This document shows positions 1 to 10,149 of a DNA stretch of 64,000 bases, in pieces. The notes under the pieces are model-generated. The model was given only the letters and a program-made list of their open reading frames with translations, made no database searches and was not told the DNA's origin. Position numbers and translations under genes: made by a program. Each line of letters opens with the position of its first letter. Positions within the stretch are counted from its first letter, which is position 1. Source of the DNA: Eublepharis macularius (Eukaryota; Chordata; Lepidosauria; Squamata; Eublepharidae); NCBI RefSeq assembly GCF_028583425.1, contig NC_072796.1, positions 126,143,464 to 126,207,463 on the forward strand, written 5' to 3'.

Positions 1-1488
1 GGATAGTGCTAACTTTGGCATCATATTCTTAGCATGCCTGTAGTGGGGTATCTGGGGAGGGAGCAGTTGCCTTCTCCCTGGTTTTAAATGTTAATGGGAT
101 TTCTTCCCTGTGATTTGGTAGTCAGTGTTGCTAAGGCTGGAAATACATCTGCTTTATGTGACAAAAATTGTCAATATTACAAGAAACAGTTTTCTTTAAT
201 TTTCAAACTACCACTAATGGAGATAACCGTTTAATTAATTTAGTAAGGAGCAAGACAAAAAAAATCCCACCTCTAGCTTATTGGTCGCACTAGCAATTTC
301 TCAAACTATAATTCATTGTTTTAAAGCCAAAATAATCCTTTAGAGCAGCAATTTGGATTAGGAGTTTGGAACATGGCCCAAATGGCAGCAGCTTTTATGA
401 GAGATCACAGAGTCCCTCTAGTGGGCATTTAGGGAAATGCTTCTGTTCTGATAGACTCGTTTCTGATCTGTTCCAAGCACTGCAAACAAAATTAGTTAAG
501 CCGTCTGATTATTTTGTTCTTGATCCAGAGCACTAGGAGGGAGAACTTGCAAGAGGCGCAGGAGCAACACACCGGCTTGGTGAATGTGCTGTAGAGACTC
601 CTTCCCGTCTCTTGCTCTCTAGGAAAGAAAGTCCTTTTCGTGGCTTGGAGGCTGGAAGCAGCTGGTTCAGCGCGCAGCTGATGGTGCTTTTCCAGATAGG
701 CAGAAAGCTGGCCTTGGTTTGTTTTAAGAGCAGCTTTGCTCTTAAAACATGGTGGGAGGGAGGAAGCATGAGCGTGTTACTTTTACTATAACACACCCGA
801 AGGGCTGAGATGGAAAAGCTGTTTTTCCAACTGGAGCTTGCAGCTTATATTACACCAGAAGTGTGGTAGCTGTAAGCACAGTTCACTTTCCTTTCCTTGC
901 TTTGTTATAATGGGCAAATATGGCGGCAAACTGCAATGGATCTGCAAAGAGGCAACTTCCTATATGGAGAAATGAATAAATCAGTCCTCAGAAGATTTAA
1001 GATCTTGCATTATTCTTAAACTCCTGTGGCCTATGCAGATGCAACACGGCTTGATCCTAATGAGAGGATCCAGGCACCTTATGAGCCTCTGTACTTTCTG
1101 TCCCTTCTTTTCTCTTGCATATGAATGTTTCTCCTTCCTTCCCTTTCTTTGGAGGTAACCCTGGTTTATGATCCACTTAATGCTAACCATGATTATGATT
1201 CAGTTTGAAGTGGATGGAATTTGCTACATGAACCCTCAGGGCGCACTCAACCTCTTAGCCATGGTTAGGAGCATTGGTGTGTATCCTACTGCTGTTCTCA
1301 GCAAAGTTGAAATCCAGCCTTTCTAGGGTGGGAGAGCCGCTTTCACCGGAGGAAGGTTTCAGAGTTTGCTGAGTGCAGCGGTAGGATACACACCATTGTC
1401 ACAACACGGCCTACCTCTGGAAACTGTGATATGTTCAAGATAGCGCTGCTTGACTTGCAGAGTAACTGTTTTGTCTTTGGATTATCAG
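1..1488 (+). other. NDUFB9 intron 1 (3' part)
   Basis: This stretch lies upstream of the first recognisable NDUFB9 exon and ends in a normal acceptor (ATTATCAG) at 1488. I found no sequence matching the N-terminal LYR-motif exon of the gene, so that exon is probably left of the window. Apart from a short palindromic element at 1276-1394 I see nothing coding here. Confidence 0.7.
1276..1394. mobile_element. Short palindromic Harbinger-like element
   Basis: The ends form an inverted repeat of about 30 bp per arm (GGTGTGTATCCTACTGC at the left, its complement at the right with a few changes). The element is flanked by ATT on both sides (1273-1275 and 1395-1397). A 3-bp target duplication with ends starting GG suggests a PIF/Harbinger-type non-autonomous element. 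The superfamily call is an inference. Confidence 0.5.
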
Positions 1489-1681
1489 GGACAGGTATCG
1501 CTACTTTGCCTGCTTGTTGAGAGCACGCTTTGACGAGCACAAGAATGAAAAAGATATGGTGAAAGCAACCAAGCTGCTAATGGCAGCAGAACAAGAATTT
1601 TGGGAGAAACAGCATCCTCAGCCGTACATCTTTCCTGATGCTCCGGAAGGCACGTCTTATGAGAGATATGACTGCTACAAG
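1489..1681 (+). CDS. NDUFB9: NDUFB9 exon 2 (complex I subunit B9/B22)
   Basis: NDUFB9 is an LYR-family accessory subunit of the membrane arm of NADH:ubiquinone oxidoreductase (complex I) in the mitochondrial inner membrane. The exon starts after TTATCAG with one base that completes a split codon and ends at AAG before GTCAGT. It encodes 64 residues, from [14 protein letters not shown] through the conserved segments [10 protein letters not shown] and [11 protein letters not shown], which match the vertebrate family nearly residue for residue. No stop or frameshift is present. The LYR motif itself would be in the missing exon 1. The next exon continues in phase 0. Confidence 0.97.
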
Positions 1682-2636
1682 GTCAGTAGGTGATAAGGCA
1701 TTTCCGCTGCTGTGTTGCAAATTAACAGTGGGATCACAGTTTGAATGACGGTTTGCTATAAAATGTAACAGACTTCCAACTGCTAGAAGAGTAGGGACAA
1801 GTAGCTCGATGTTTTAAAAAGAGACAAGATGGAGTGGAGAAAAAAGACTTGAAGTACCTGATAGTATGAGCAGCCTTGGGACCTAACAAGAAATAAAGCT
1901 GGGATGAATTATTAGCTGAGTGTGAAAAATGAAGCGAGAGAAAGGATCAAACTTCAAAAGCATACAGGAATTACTTGTCTTGATCAGACTTAAAAAAAGC
2001 AAAAAAAAAATCCAGAGAGGGTGAAAAAGGTTGTGCTTCTTGCTGGCATTGCTCTTGCCCTTGTACTGACTGAGAGGCAGAAGAGAAGCCTGAAATCTAT
2101 AGTTCCCTTTTTAGCCTCCTCCTCAATCTGGCATACATCTGGTACATAGTTGCAAGTCGTGTCTAAAATTGCTAGACCAGTGTTAACTGAGTCTATCAAA
2201 GGAACAAATGGAAGCTGTGTTGGAACTTTGCCAACATCACACCCTCATGAGGACGCTAGTAAGGGTTTTTTTAAACTCAGGTAATAGGGCTATGCTGTAA
2301 GAAATATCTGAGAGGGACATCTTGGTTAAGGGATAGGGACTGTAGACTCTTCTACTGGGTACTGTCTGTTGATGAAGATATGCTTCTACTGGGTAGTATC
2401 TGCATTGTTTCCATATTGTTAAAGATGTTCAATTACTTATGCTTTGTTTCAGCAATGTGCTTGTTTTTAAATTTCTACAATCTATACCTTTCTGTATTTG
2501 TTCATTAAATGCCCTAGTTGCCTGCACTGTGTAATCTGCTTTGGGTCTCAGTGAGAAAGGTGGACATTAAAATAAACAAATTGTCAGAGACTGTTGCTAC
2601 CGTGCTTACACTCTCCTTTGGTTTACAATGTGGCAG
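1682..2636 (+). other. NDUFB9 intron 2
   Basis: The intron is bounded by GTCAGT and TGGCAG. The first 700 bases show nothing I recognise. The 3' part (about 2390-2580) is the tail of a LINE described separately. Confidence 0.8.
2390..2580 (+). mobile_element. CR1/L2-like LINE 3' end fragment
   Basis: The stretch ends with the typical tail in which a TGTAATCTGC segment is followed by TCAGTGAGAAAGGTGGAC and an A/T-rich AATAAA run. The same tail recurs at 34318-34666 and 61498-61580. It is a 5'-truncated non-LTR copy in NDUFB9 intron 2. The boundary on the left is approximate. Confidence 0.6.
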
Positions 2637-2750
2637 GTACCTGAATGGGTCCTAGATTACTGGCATCCTTCGGAGAAGGCGGTGTATCCAGATTACTTTG
2701 CCAAAAGAGAGCAGTGGAAGAAGCTGCAGATGGAAAGCTGGGATAAGGAG
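2637..2750 (+). CDS. NDUFB9: NDUFB9 exon 3
   Basis: This 114-base exon starts after TGTGGCAG and ends at GATAAGGAG before GTATGT, both in phase 0. It encodes 38 residues beginning [20 protein letters not shown] and continuing with [18 protein letters not shown]. This is the conserved central part of NDUFB9, rich in aromatic and charged residues. It joins exon 2 (ending in YDCYK) and exon 4 (starting [12 protein letters not shown]) without loss or gain of residues compared with the family. Confidence 0.97.
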
Positions 2751-3240
2751 GTATGTGCAGTCTCTTCTGTAGTAGAGCAGGGCTCGTGTATGGATTGAAG
2801 TGTGATATTCAGGAGACCTCTTGGATGGAGCACTCTTAAATGAAGTAGGAAATGGATGTGGTGGTGTTTTTAGGCACTGTGTCTGCTTGGCTTCTTGCTT
2901 TCCTAGCATACTTCAGATTCCTGCATTGCCTTGAAACCTAGAAGCTTTATTGAAAGTTGATAAGTTCCATAATATTAAAGAATCTGAACAAAATCCCATC
3001 CCCCCTCATAGTCTGTCCGGGTAGCTAGCCAAACTGGCATTCAGAAAAGCAGTCCTTGATGTGTTGGCTAGCTTGCTTCAGGGGTTCTGTTTTTGCCTAT
3101 TTCCTGCTGGTTATGTTCTCATCCATGTTTTTGCCTCGGGCCTGAGCTTTAAGTAACTGGGAACTTGTTTGGCTGATACAAGGTGCAGAACCCTGGCTCT
3201 TTTCTGTAGCAAGTGATAGCTCATGGTGCTGCCAGAGTGC

Positions 3241-3306
3241 AGAGTGCAAACTTTATTTTTTAAATTTTATTAAATTTATATTCTGCTTTCCCCACAAGCG
3301 GGCTCA
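3241..3306 (-). mobile_element. LINE 3' tail fragment
   Basis: Read on the - strand this is the common LINE tail (GCCCGCTTGTGGGGAAAGC followed by an A/T-rich end). The same tail appears at about 43256-43290. It is cut off exactly where the element at 3307 begins, so the Harbinger-like element probably inserted into or beside this older LINE copy. Confidence 0.5.
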
Positions 3307-3641
3307 GAGCTAAATTACAAGAGACAAATTACACAAGGATGCTCATATGAAGGGAGTCGCAATGTTAGCTGGGAATCTGAGTTTTCAAAGACAGATCAGA
3401 AGGTTCTGTCAATTTCCCCTCTCTGCAGAACAGCAAAGATCTCCTCAGAGGGTTTATTTCCTCTTCTCCCTAAGGCTCTGTCAGTTTCACCTCCCCTTCT
3501 AGGAGACAAAGAGGAAATAAATCCTACGAGGAGCCATCTTTGCTGCTCTGTAGAGGAGAAATTGATAGAGCCTTCCGATTTGTCTTTTAACATTGTGACT
3601 CCCTTCATGTGAGCATCCTCGTGTAATTCATAGTTTAGCTC
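3307..3641. mobile_element. Harbinger-like MITE, GAGCTAAACTACAC family
   Basis: The two ends form terminal inverted repeats (GAGCTAAATTACAAG at the left, complement of CATAGTTTAGCTC at the right). The element is flanked by TCA on both sides (3304-3306 and 3642-3644). The inner sequence is also partly palindromic. Related copies lie at 10960-11332, 15211-15647 and 50340-50640. The 3-bp duplication suggests PIF/Harbinger. No transposase is encoded. Confidence 0.65.
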
Positions 3642-3778
3642 TCAATGATTCACAGTGATAGCCTCCAAGGAGGAATGGCTCCATTTTTACCTTCCTGACT
3701 AACCATTAGGAAAAGCAATGACCCCACCAGCTGGCAGAAGAAGAAACAACCGAGTGCAAAAGTGGAAGACTTTATTAA

Positions 3779-3940
3779 GGTTTGTTTTTATCCCTACAGG
3801 TTTCGTCTTGAGCTTGTTCAGGGGATCTCCTATGCAGTACTTCACATATCACCATTGTTCAAGGCGAAATATGAAGTACCGTATAGGAGACCCCCTGAAG
3901 AAGCTCAAGGCGAAACGCCTAGGGATTAAAAAAAAAACCT
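3779..3940. repeat. Palindromic Penelope-type repeat with hammerhead-like cores
   Basis: Two inverted arms of about 70 bp face each other around a short centre. Each arm reads, in its own sense, CCC then a CTGAAGA-like box, a small stem, GAAAC and TAGGG. The left arm is on the - strand and the right arm on the + strand. This resembles the head-to-head repeats of Penelope-like elements. Both cores carry changes, so activity is unlikely. Confidence 0.45.
3892..3924 (+). ncRNA. Degenerate hammerhead-ribozyme-like motif
   Basis: In order: CCC (stem I, 5' strand), CTGAAGA (the conserved CUGANGA box), one extra A, GCT/GGC as a short stem II, GAA, then ACGCCT where a self-complementary ACGCGT would be expected, A as the cleavage-site base, and GGG closing stem I. 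The mirrored copy at 3792-3824 on the - strand has CTGAACA and ACCTGT. The architecture fits a small type I hammerhead, but stem III is damaged in both. Confidence 0.35.
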
Positions 3941-4259
3941 CAGCAAACTCTTCCACCTTTCCCTCGTCGTTTCTTCTTCAGACCATTTCCCTGATGCCTG
4001 TAATGCTGCAGCTGCTGTAGCAGCATCCCAGAGGCCAAGTGCTGAAGGAAAGCCGTGTCCCCTGGGTTCTTCCTTGTCTGGAATGCTACTGTAAGCTGTA
4101 TCCGGGCGCCAGGCAGGCCTTTCTGAGTGCTTGGGACTTGCAGTCTTTGCTGCCTCAATGCCCCCTGGGTTTCTGTGCATTCTTGTTAATAGGAAGAAAA
4201 GCCAATGGCAGTTGTGTAACCTTCGTCTGGATGTTTCACTCTTCCCTCCCCGCCCCCAG

Positions 4260-4391
4260 GTTCAGCAGCTTCTGGAAGAAACCCCACCAGGTGGACCTCT
4301 GACTGAAGCCCTGCCTCCAGCTCGCAAGGAGGGGCACCTGCCTCCTCTGTGGTGGAGTTATGTAACTGCACCCCGTGAGCGCCCAACATAA
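4260..4391 (+). CDS. NDUFB9: NDUFB9 exon 4 with stop codon
   Basis: The last coding exon starts after CGCCCCCAG and runs to TAA at 4389-4391. It encodes 43 residues: [20 protein letters not shown], then [20 protein letters not shown] and RPT. The [19 protein letters not shown] block and the terminal PRERP are diagnostic for NDUFB9. Length and end point agree with the vertebrate protein. Confidence 0.97.
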   Translation, partial: VQQLLEETPPGGPLTEALPPARKEGHLPPLWWSYVTAPRERPT

Positions 4392-4505
4392 AAGCTTTCA
4401 ATGGAAAAAGTTTTCATGAAGGGGGTAAGGCCCTCCCAAGCAGAAAGAACATTAGCATGGTGAACGATATTAAATGGCTACAATAAAGTGAAATCTATTG
4501 CATGT
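4392..4505 (+). other. NDUFB9: NDUFB9 3'UTR
   Basis: A short 3'UTR of about 110 bases is inferred from the stop codon to a likely cleavage point 15 to 25 bases after the AATAAA at 4482. Confidence 0.7.
4482..4487 (+). terminator. NDUFB9: NDUFB9 polyadenylation signal
   Basis: A canonical AATAAA lies 91 bases after the stop codon, followed by a T/G-containing stretch with ATTGGTTGTGTTATTG. It is the only canonical signal near the end of the gene. Confidence 0.8.
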
Positions 4506-5286
4506 AAATGGGGTATGAGAAATTGGTTGTGTTATTGTCCAGCATTGCAGGTATGTGAATACCCCATACAATCAGTGGTTGTAAACAAACGAGACTAGAC
4601 GTTTGCTCCCAAGAGATCCTCTCAGATGGTTGCTTGCTTGTTGCATATGTAGAACAAGGGGAGGGGGCATTTAATTATACAACCCCCCACTTGTCCAGTG
4701 AACGTACAGACTATGGGTATTGTGCCGTGTGCCTTAACATGCAGAGCAACTTGTGCTGCCTCCAGCTGTTGCAGAAACAAAATGGACAGTGAAGGATGTA
4801 TTGAAAAATGCTAGAAGGATTTACCACAATAGGTTCAGAGTTTGGGAGGGACATGTAAAAGTATCAACTGTTGCAGTAGCTAATAGAATCAGTGGGCATA
4901 TGAACTAGCTTCAAGGCTTCTTGGGTGTGTTCTATATTATTGCATAACTGCAGTTTCTGCACAAGCCAATTGATAGCATCCTCAGAGGAAGGCCGCAGAA
5001 GCTAAGCCAGGGTTCCCCAACATGGGGCCCCTGGATACCATTGCTGGCACTGGCCAAGTGGGGCTTTTGCCCAGCAGGACTTCTAATTGGCCACTGGAGA
5101 TCTGATGGCTGGGCAGGTTTTTAAGAAGTTTGTTCAGCAGCAGCCACCATTGTACAAGTACTTTCATTGCTTGACTGATGGCACGCCTCGTGTACGCAAG
5201 AAAATATTTTAAACAATATGCTCATTTTAAAAAGCGTCCTGTTAAAACAGAGCTTCTGCCTGAAATGTTGAAGAGTTACTATTAGT
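4506..5286. other. Intergenic stretch between NDUFB9 and the Penelope-like element
   Basis: No coding signal is visible. About 5000-5165 is an interspersed repeat that starts GGGTTCCCCAACATGGGG, a type common in reptile genomes; I cannot name its family. The stretch ends with the 13-bp target duplication of the next element (5274-5286). Confidence 0.6.
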
Positions 5287-5337
5287 GGTGGTTGTGGGTT
5301 TTCCGGGCTGTATTGCCGTGGTCTTGGCATTGTAGTT

Positions 5338-5378
5338 CCTGACGTTTCGCCAGCAGCTGTGGCTGGCATCTTCAGAGG
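5338..5378 (-). ncRNA. Hammerhead ribozyme motif, left arm of Penelope-like element
   Basis: On the - strand the order is CCT, CTGAAGA, T, stem II GCCAGC/GCTGGC with a CACAGCT loop, GAA, self-complementary ACGT, C, AGG. This fits a minimal type I hammerhead: the CUGANGA and GAA cores, cleavage predicted after C, and CCU/AGG as stem I. The two-base-pair stem III without loop would work best as a dimer. One extra base sits between the CUGANGA box and stem II. Hammerheads in Penelope-like elements are known; activity here is an inference. Confidence 0.65.
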
Positions 5379-5414
5379 TGTAGCACCAAAAGACAGAGAT
5401 CTCTCAGTGTCACA

Positions 5415-5828
5415 GTGTGGAATCATCTCAACAACATCCACCGGAACATACAATTCACAATGGAGAAAGAAATCGAGGGAAAACTCCCATTCCTGGATAT
5501 CTTGGTCATCCGCAAAGCAAACTTTCGGTTAGGTCACAAGGTCTACAGGAAACCAACTCACACTGATCGGTACTTACACAAAAACTCCAATCACCACCCC
5601 CGACAGAAAAGAGGCATAATGAAAACATTAGTGGATCGTGCAAGACGGATATGTGAGCCGCACTTTCTCAATGAGGAAATTAATAATCTAAACCACGCAC
5701 TTCAGGCAAATGGCTACTCCAGAAATGAAATCCGAAGAGCAATCAAACCCAGGATGAATCAAACAACCAAGGAAAAACAGTCTCCTACAGGAAAAGTGTT
5801 TTTTGCCATATATCAAAGGAATTACTGA
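5415..5828 (+). pseudogene. Penelope-like reverse transcriptase, C-terminal remnant
   Basis: The frame encodes a segment with KLPFLDILVIRK, GHKVYRKPTHTDRYLH and NSNHHPRQKRGIMKTLVDRA, the conserved region after the catalytic palm in Penelope-like reverse transcriptases. The catalytic YXDD part is absent because the copy is truncated. The first residues are translated from the left inverted arm and are not native. The frame stops at 5826-5828 and the endonuclease continues in another frame, so at least one frameshift separates the two. Confidence 0.8.
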
Positions 5829-5898
5829 TCAGATGGGAAAGCTTATGAAAAAGCATAACCTTCAAGCAGTATTCAGACCCACCTGAAAAATACAACAG

Positions 5899-6435
5899 AT
5901 GCTACGATCAGCAAAAGACAGTAGAGACCCCCTCACCTCTGCAGGAGTATACCGTATACCCTGCAGCTGTGGACAAGTTTACATCGGGACCACAAAGCGT
6001 AGCATCCAGACAAGAATAAAAGAACATGAAAGACACTGCAGACTTGGACAACCTGAAAAATCAGCAGTGGCTGAACATAGCCTAACGCAAACAGGGCACA
6101 GTATCTTATTCCAGGACACCAAAATACTGGACAACACTTCCAACTACTTTGTCAGACTGCACAGGGAAGCCATTGAAATTCACAAGCATAAGCAAAACTT
6201 CAACAGGAAAGAAGAAACCTTAAGAATGAACAGAGCATGGTTTCCAGTTCTGAAAAACACCAGGCTAACAAAACATTCTATCCCCGACAATAGCCCTGCA
6301 GAGAAGATTAGCACATCAAGTACCAATCCATATGCAAAAGAACCTCCTCAGGATACAGTGAAGCCTCCCGCCATTAGCATTCCACATCCTGGGAAACTCT
6401 TACAGGATGACTCAGCTCAACCCCACCCCTCCTGA
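5899..6435 (+). pseudogene. Penelope-like GIY-YIG endonuclease domain remnant
   Basis: The frame contains GVYRIPCSCGQVYIGTTKRS, i.e. the GVY and YIG halves of the GIY-YIG nuclease with a CxC pair between them, then the arginine helix (QTRIKEHERHC) and the later histidine region (AVAEHSLTQTGH). This CxC plus histidine pattern is typical of the Penelope endonuclease. It would have nicked target DNA for priming. The tail KHKQNFNRKEETLRMNRAW is also family-like. The start of the domain is fused to the reverse transcriptase in intact elements; here the frames are separated, so it is a relic. Confidence 0.85.
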
Positions 6436-6503
6436 GTAGATACAAATGACCTACATCTTTTCCACACTGTGACACTGAGAGATCTCTGTCTTTTGGTGCT
6501 ACA

Positions 6504-6544
6504 CCTCTGAAGATGCCAGCCACAGCTGCTGGCGAAACGTCAGG
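6504..6544 (+). ncRNA. Hammerhead ribozyme motif, right arm of Penelope-like element
   Basis: This is the mirror copy of the motif at 5338-5378, identical over all 41 bases: CCT, CTGAAGA, T, the GCCAGC/GCTGGC stem, GAA, ACGT, C, AGG. Predicted cleavage lies after C6541. A transcript covering both arms would carry one motif in sense and one in antisense, and could also fold into one long hairpin that competes with ribozyme folding. Confidence 0.65.
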
Positions 6545-6637
6545 AACTACAATGCCAAGACCACGGCAATACAGCCCGGAAAACCCACAACAACCATCGT
6601 TCTCCGGCCGTGAAAGCCTTCGACAGTTACTATTAGT

Positions 6638-7571
6638 TTTTGTGGTTGCACCCACCTGTAGGCTCAGAAAGGTTGGGGTTGTGTTAAAACCAGTGTGGGG
6701 ACAGATAAACCCAGTCAAATATTTTTGAAACTACTTAAACAGCTTTCGTGATTTTAATCAGCACATAAGGAGTTGTAGCTCCATAGCAGCCATAGGATAT
6801 ACAGTAAATGTCTTTTACGTGGGAAAATGTGCTGCAAGACTGGCTTTCCCTAGCCTCATTTTCCTTTACCATAGAGCTTCTCTTTTACTGAAGACTTGTC
6901 ACTCATGGTATGCTGAACATGAAGCAGAAGACTGGATCTACACACACTCAAAATACACACAAATATTTCTGTAGTGTACTTGAGGGCATCATGGTATCTG
7001 GTGCCCATTTGCTTTTTCCCCCAAAGCAAAGAGCTGGATTCCCTCTACCTTATTAGAGCACAGCCCAGAAACAACTGACTTGATAAGGAGGAGGCTTGGC
7101 TTGCAACTTTCCAACATATTTCAATTGGCCCCAGTCCTTTATGGTAGCCATTCCATTCCATGTTCTCAAAATGCCCACTAACAAGCTCAACCAGATTGGG
7201 GACCTCCCCCATAACTCGTCTTCATCCACTCTGCCATGGACGTGTGCTGGGTGACCTTGAGCCAGTCACACACAGTCAGCCTAATCTACCTCCCCAGGTT
7301 TGTGAACTTGATTTAAGATACTTAAGATCCCCGCTGGGGTAGAAATTGGAAGTAAAACAAAAACACCCCACATCTTCCCAGCTAGACTTTCAAAGGTTGC
7401 CCACCTCCCCCTTCAATAGGTAAAGAGTCCCTAGAAGCTTGAATAATTACATGCAGAGCGCATACATGTTCTTTTCGTTTGGACATTGTCAAGAATGCTG
7501 CATTCTTTCCCAACTGTGGAAAAGGGGACAATGAAGGAAAAAGATAAAATAAAGAAGTTTATCAGCAGGTC
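6638..7571. other. Intergenic stretch before the MTSS1 3' end
   Basis: No gene is seen. About 7215-7340 is a fragment of a tRNA-derived SINE (GCCATGGACG, GTGCTGGGTGACCTTGAG, CAGTCACACACAGTCAGCC). The rest is unassigned. Confidence 0.6.
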
Positions 7572-7577
7572 TTTATT
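7572..7577 (-). terminator. MTSS1: Distal MTSS1 polyadenylation signal
   Basis: AATAAA on the - strand is followed downstream by a T-rich tract (TTCTTTATTTTATC). It is the most distal canonical signal before unrelated repeats begin. Confidence 0.6.
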
Positions 7578-7639
7578 TATAATATAGGCCGAAGCAATCA
7601 TTACAATGTAGAAGGGCAACACAGTTAACAGCAATTTTT

Positions 7640-7645
7640 TTTATT
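7640..7645 (-). terminator. MTSS1: Alternative MTSS1 polyadenylation signal
   Basis: A second AATAAA on the - strand lies 68 bases upstream of the distal one, with a GTGTTGCCC stretch downstream. Either could be the main site. Confidence 0.5.
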
Positions 7646-9917
7646 TATAGCAGTTCAGAACAAAAACGGTGCATGTGGGGAGAGGTCAACTCTCAGTACA
7701 AACTAGCAACTAAACACAATAACTTACCATTAGAAACATTTTTTTTTTAACGGTGACACTGCTTTTACAATAGGCAAGGAACACAAAAGAAAAAAAACCC
7801 AACAGAACTATTCAATGTGGCTTGTCACGTTCTAACCTTGAATTTTGGCAACAGTTTAATAATAAAATTTGAACCAAGAGTAATTCTACTGTGTAAAAGA
7901 ACTAAAGGGAAAAGCTGCACTTTGGGGTTTTTTCTCCTAGACACTTCAGGTGCAATCGAGGGGGGATGTCTCCTGCATAAACTATACTTCAACAAATGGG
8001 AGAGGCAGGAATATAGCAGAGCCCTTGTGAAACACCAGTCCAGTTCAAAATGAAACATGCCAGGAAATCATCTCGATGGACCGCATTCTTTGTCCAGCGA
8101 GACTTTTATTTCGTACGAGTTTTTCTTTGAAGGCGGTAGTGGTGGGGATTTTGAAGCCTCATTTGCAGACTGCATCCGCCATTTCACCCACTGGCAGGAG
8201 CCTCTACTGCAGGCACCGTTAATTAGAAAAGTTGTTTTGCAAAGGAGAGAGTTTAAGGATCATGCTTGGTGGTTTGCTTCTGAAGCCGTAACATTAAAAA
8301 AAAGTGTTAAGCAACACAGCAGTGTAAATGTATATAGAACACAGTGACTATACAGTTTTACGATACGTCTCACATCCCATGTAGTTATGTATTTTAAAGT
8401 ATAAGAGGTTACGTAGGCAAGATGGCAGCCGACTGGAATCTCCAGAGAGTGGAGGAGCACATTGTGCGCAGATGCAAGACCCAACTCCTTCCACTATGGG
8501 TGGTGCATTTTTTGCAACCACAAATACACAGGTCTGTTATCTTATTATTCTGCTTGCATTACCCATATAGAGATAAGGCAGAAGGTATCCATACAGATAG
8601 CAGGGCCTTTTTGTTTTTTTAGAAACCCACAAAAACAGAACAACCTGTGGTGCCTGAGTTGTGCACATTTCTGCCGACCCCATGAAATGAATTATGTCAC
8701 AGCGATAATTTTCATTTTAAGAAAAGAAAATCCCACCTACAAATTTGTCTATTAACAGCTTCTCAAAAATACAGTGCTGAGAAGAATTTAAAAAAACATA
8801 GTGGTCAACCCCCCCACTTCCCTTATAATAAATAAAAGCGAAACTGTTCCCCATCCCTCCCTCATCCCCAAATCTTAGTATTTAATTTAAAAAGCCAATC
8901 CAAAATGCCATTTGAGAGGGAAAGTAATGTGGTGCTAGTTTTACTGGAATTCCCAGCTGGTTGCCAGTCTGATCTATTAGCAATTTCCTCAAAACTATTT
9001 GGAGCTTTTTCAGTTTGTCACTTAAAGCTGCCCAGCCTGCTGGGCATAGCCAGTAAAAGGTAAAAAGCTACAGAGTGGAACACTCCCTGGCATTTCTGTC
9101 TGGCCTTCACTTAACTGAAGTTTCTGCTATTGTGGATTATTAAACACAGAAACGGAAGATGAAACGGAGGGGGAAAATTAGATCCACATGGGCCATGTTT
9201 AGTGTTGCTTGTGCAGTCCTGAAGACAACGAATTAATACAAAACAAAGAGAATCCAAAGGAACAATTCCGCAGATGCTTTTCTTGGGCAAGAGCTCCTAC
9301 GCCAGCCCCTTTGAGGTTTCTATGAGGCCAACAGAGAAGTTTCTAGTGGCCAGCACCCAAGTGTCTTTAAACACCCTACAGAAACAACACGGCAATCCAA
9401 TATGGCTTATTCAGACGCACTTACCATGAAGCTACTGCTAGGCTACATTTTGTGCAACAGTAAATCCCCTCCCCCTTTGTCTAACCCCGCCACCCATTCT
9501 AACCAATCCGAGGCTGTCTCTCTTCCATTATATATTGCTTTAATCAATCAGTTGCTTTCTCCTGCTTTTGAGAGGTACAAGCACTTGTACTTTTGACAGG
9601 GCCTGTTTCTGGGCCAGGCCTTTGTAGGTTAAAATTAAAGAAAGAAACCTTGCTATTATAACAAGGTGCTCTACAAAAAGCTCATGAGAGTGAAAACATG
9701 TTGCAACCTCCTATTGACATTCTCCCCCCCCCCCCCCACATTCTCCCCAGCGGACATATTTAAGCTACTTAACGTTTACTGTATTCTTCTTCCTTCTACA
9801 CATGTAAAACTTTTACAAAGAGTTATATAAAAAAGTTAAATGGGGATTTGGCACCTTCAGAAAAAATTAAAAGGGAAACTTAGATTTTTAAAAAATGCAC
9901 AGAAAAATAATCAGCAG

Positions 9918-9925
9918 TATTTACA
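9918..9925 (-). promoter_or_regulatory. Pumilio-type element in MTSS1 3'UTR
   Basis: The - strand reads TGTAAATA, which fits the Pumilio consensus UGUANAUA. It lies about 225 bases after the stop codon. A single short motif can occur by chance. Confidence 0.3.
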
Positions 9926-10149
9926 AAAAAAAAAAAATTAAAAGTCAGGAAGAGGTTGCGCCTTGAGCTTTTTAGTTTGCAAATTCCTTCCCCCCCCTCC
10001 CCGCCCCAACCCCAAATTTTTAAAGAGAATTTTTCCAGCTGTTATGGAGCAGCCTACAAAAACTTGATTGTACAGTGGAATGGACAGAGAGACTATTTCA
10101 TCAGATAGTTCAGTCTCTTATGTTGGAAACTCTGGCAGTGGTCCAGCAT

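Larger units (their letters stand above)
2751..4259 (+). other. NDUFB9 intron 3 with several repeats
   Basis: The intron runs from GTATGT to the acceptor CCGCCCCCAG. It contains a LINE tail (3241-3306), a Harbinger-like element (3307-3641) and a palindromic Penelope-type repeat (3779-3940). The remaining sequence shows no coding signal. Confidence 0.85.
5287..6624 (+). mobile_element. 5'-truncated Penelope-like retroelement
   Basis: The element is flanked by an exact 13-bp duplication, AGTTACTATTAGT (5274-5286 and 6625-6637). Inverted arms of about 135 bp (about 5287-5421 and 6462-6596) enclose the end of a reverse transcriptase and a GIY-YIG endonuclease, the domain pair that defines Penelope-like elements. 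The right end has about 28 extra bases absent from the left arm. Most of the reverse transcriptase is missing and the two frames are out of register, so this is a dead, 5'-truncated copy. It sits between the 3' ends of NDUFB9 and MTSS1. Confidence 0.85.
7572..10149 (-). other. MTSS1: MTSS1 3'UTR (about 2.5 kb)
   Basis: From the stop codon at 10150-10152 the - strand runs without recognisable coding sequence to two AATAAA signals near 7640 and 7572. The stretch is A/T-rich with homopolymer runs and has few recognisable transposons compared with the introns, which fits a retained UTR. The exact end depends on which signal is used. Confidence 0.7.
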
